NCBI GenBank assembly: GCA_945492935.1
Contig: CALYVE010000001.1
Span: 1-37,476 of the forward strand
DNA from: an uncultured Lachnospiraceae bacterium
GTDB taxonomy: Bacteria > Bacillota > Clostridia > Lachnospirales > Lachnospiraceae
Reading direction: 5' to 3'
DNA: 37,476 nt
Shown: positions 36,764 to 37,476 of the stretch, one piece after another
Position numbering within the stretch: position 1 is the first letter of the stretch
Layout of the letters: each line of letters starts with the position of its first letter
Made by a program: the position numbers and the translations under genes
The notes under the pieces: model-generated
What the model was told of the DNA's origin: nothing
What the model saw: only the letters and a program-made list of their open reading frames with translations
The model's database searches: none

Positions 36764-36994
36764 ATGAAAACATATTTACTTCCAGTTGTAGTAGCAGGAA
36801 AAATTCCAATGACATATCGAATTGAGTACAGAAAAAACGATATGAGAACAAAATTTTGTAAAGCAAACAAGGAGCATATCATTAATCCACAGAAGTTAAT
36901 TGAGCTGATTGGAAAGTATAATCCAACAATCAAAGGTGACAAAATCATAATGAAAAACGGAAAAGAAGCATATGAGTTTTTTAAAGAAATTTAA
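36764..36994 (+). CDS. Second small RHH-controlled protein
   Basis: A 76-residue product from ATG 36764, with ribosome site GAAAGGAC. Basic, alpha/beta (YLLPVVVAGKIPMTYRIEYR, then EHIINPQKLIELIGKYNP). An in-frame upstream start at 36665 overlaps the previous gene and is less likely. Probably co-transcribed with the 36456 gene. No family recognised. Confidence 0.55.
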   Translation: MKTYLLPVVVAGKIPMTYRIEYRKNDMRTKFCKANKEHIINPQKLIELIGKYNPTIKGDKIIMKNGKEAYEFFKEI

Positions 36995-37013
36995 AACTTT
37001 CCCACAATTCCCA

Positions 37014-37088
37014 AAAATATATGATATAATTCAAAATAGAAAAATGAATCCATTTCAAGAAAGACTTCGGATGTCCGGAGTCTTTTTG
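37014..37088 (+). promoter_or_regulatory. Late-type promoter with terminator-like leader, copy 2
   Basis: ATGATATAAT (TATAAT 37025-37030), no -35 match, followed about 30 bases later by a 10-bp hairpin (37061-37084) with a T-rich tail: a promoter followed by an intrinsic terminator. It resembles the cassette at 35575-35633. It precedes the HNH gene and, on a circular genome, TerS and the whole late operon, so it may be the late promoter controlled by termination/antitermination. Confidence 0.5.
37061..37088 (+). terminator. Leader terminator before the HNH gene
   Basis: Stem AAGACTTCGG/CCGGAGTCTT with loop ATGT and a following TTTTTG run, 25 bases before the HNH ATG. It would cut short late transcription unless antiterminated. 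Confidence 0.6.
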
Positions 37089-37112
37089 TTTTGCAATCAT
37101 TTGGGGGAAACG

Positions 37113-37448
37113 ATGGCACAGGAATTTGCAAAAGCATTTTACAACTCAAAACAATGGAAGAAATGTAGGATGGCATACATCAGGCACAGGCAGATGGTGG
37201 ACGGAGGATTGTGCGAGACTTGTCATAAAGAGCTTGGATACATCGTACATCACAAGGTCACGCTTACAACGGAAAGCATTAGGGATGATTCCGTGACGCT
37301 GTCGTTTGATAATCTCGAATATGATTGCAAAGCTTGTCATGATTCATTCGAAGGTCATGGATTAAACAAGTCGGTAAAACCATTATGTGTCTTTGACGAG
37401 AGCGGGCAACCAATTTCGATACGCGAGATTGACAGAGCCCCCCGTTGA
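37113..37448 (+). CDS. HNH endonuclease
   Basis: A 111-residue HNH nuclease from ATG 37113 (an upstream in-frame start at 36972 runs through the leader hairpin and is rejected). MAQEFAKAFYNSKQWKKCRM is followed by GGLCETCHKELGYIVHHKVT, the two-histidine/asparagine core SFDNLEYDCKACHDS and zinc-binding cysteines. HNH proteins of this type commonly stand immediately before the small terminase of cos phages and are needed for cos cleavage. Ribosome site GGGGGAAA. TerS is the next gene if the molecule is circular. Confidence 0.9.
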   Translation: MAQEFAKAFYNSKQWKKCRMAYIRHRQMVDGGLCETCHKELGYIVHHKVTLTTESIRDDSVTLSFDNLEYDCKACHDSFEGHGLNKSVKPLCVFDESGQPISIREIDRAPR

Positions 37449-37476
37449 AAGATATACACAAATGTACTAAAACGAC

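Noticed and set aside
36972..37112. N-terminal extension of the HNH gene
   Set aside because: It would run through a promoter and an intrinsic terminator; HNH proteins of this type start at the ATG at 37113.
1..37476. tRNA genes and insertion sequences
   Set aside because: No cloverleaf-like segments, transposase frames or terminal inverted repeats with target duplications could be seen.

Overview
The window reads as one complete temperate tailed-phage (siphovirus) genome of a Gram-positive Clostridia host, most likely a Lachnospiraceae-type gut bacterium. This is inferred from the moderate-to-low GC content, strong AGGAGG-type ribosome sites, consensus sigma-A promoters, and the families present (HK97-type head genes, phi13-type tail protein, TcdE-like holin, DUF2513, PcfJ/PcfK-like, DUF1492-like genes). 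The HNH gene that usually precedes the terminase lies at the right end and the small terminase at the left end. The sequence is therefore probably a circular, or cos-ended, phage genome opened between those two genes, not a prophage cut at its attachment sites.

Layout: 42-7879 packaging, head and head-tail joining genes (TerS, TerL, portal, ClpP-like protease, capsid, connectors, tail terminator, major tail protein, tail chaperones). 7879-17591 holds the tape measure, a distal-tail-like protein, the hub, an S74-chaperone fibre, a BppU-like protein, then a run of small fibre genes ending in a C-type-lectin protein with the hallmarks of a diversity-generating retroelement (DGR) target. 17629-18817 is holin and endolysin. 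18917-22264 is the lysogeny block: a large serine integrase, a TM2 protein, an ImmA remnant and a repressor facing a divergent PR/PRM switch. 22091-34313 is the early operon: small genes, an HUH replication initiator, an RNase-H-fold protein, PcfK-like/PcfJ-like proteins, a methylase-like protein, a tyrosine recombinase, a putative ParB/HTH-like protein and SSB. Minus-strand inserts with their own promoters (DUF2513; HicAB; a ribbon-helix-helix regulator) look like genes expressed from the prophage. 35106-37448 holds a late regulator, a metallopeptidase, the RHH-controlled small genes and the HNH gene leading back to TerS.

The most interesting signals are: (1) a DGR variable region with no reverse transcriptase or template repeat anywhere in the window; (2) a 16-bp palindrome, GTTGCACCGGTGCAAC, present five times (three perfect, two with one change) in coding and non-coding DNA and in different reading frames, twice inside the putative ParB-like gene and once forming the -35 of a promoter; (3) an A AAA AAC slippery heptamer at the end of the capsid gene that would add a HeH/SAP-like tail; (4) two genes interrupted by a single in-frame stop with coding sequence continuing beyond it; (5) two candidate small RNAs beside the serine integrase; and (6) enzyme-fold proteins that appear to lack catalytic residues. 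All functional calls are by eye; no database search was possible.
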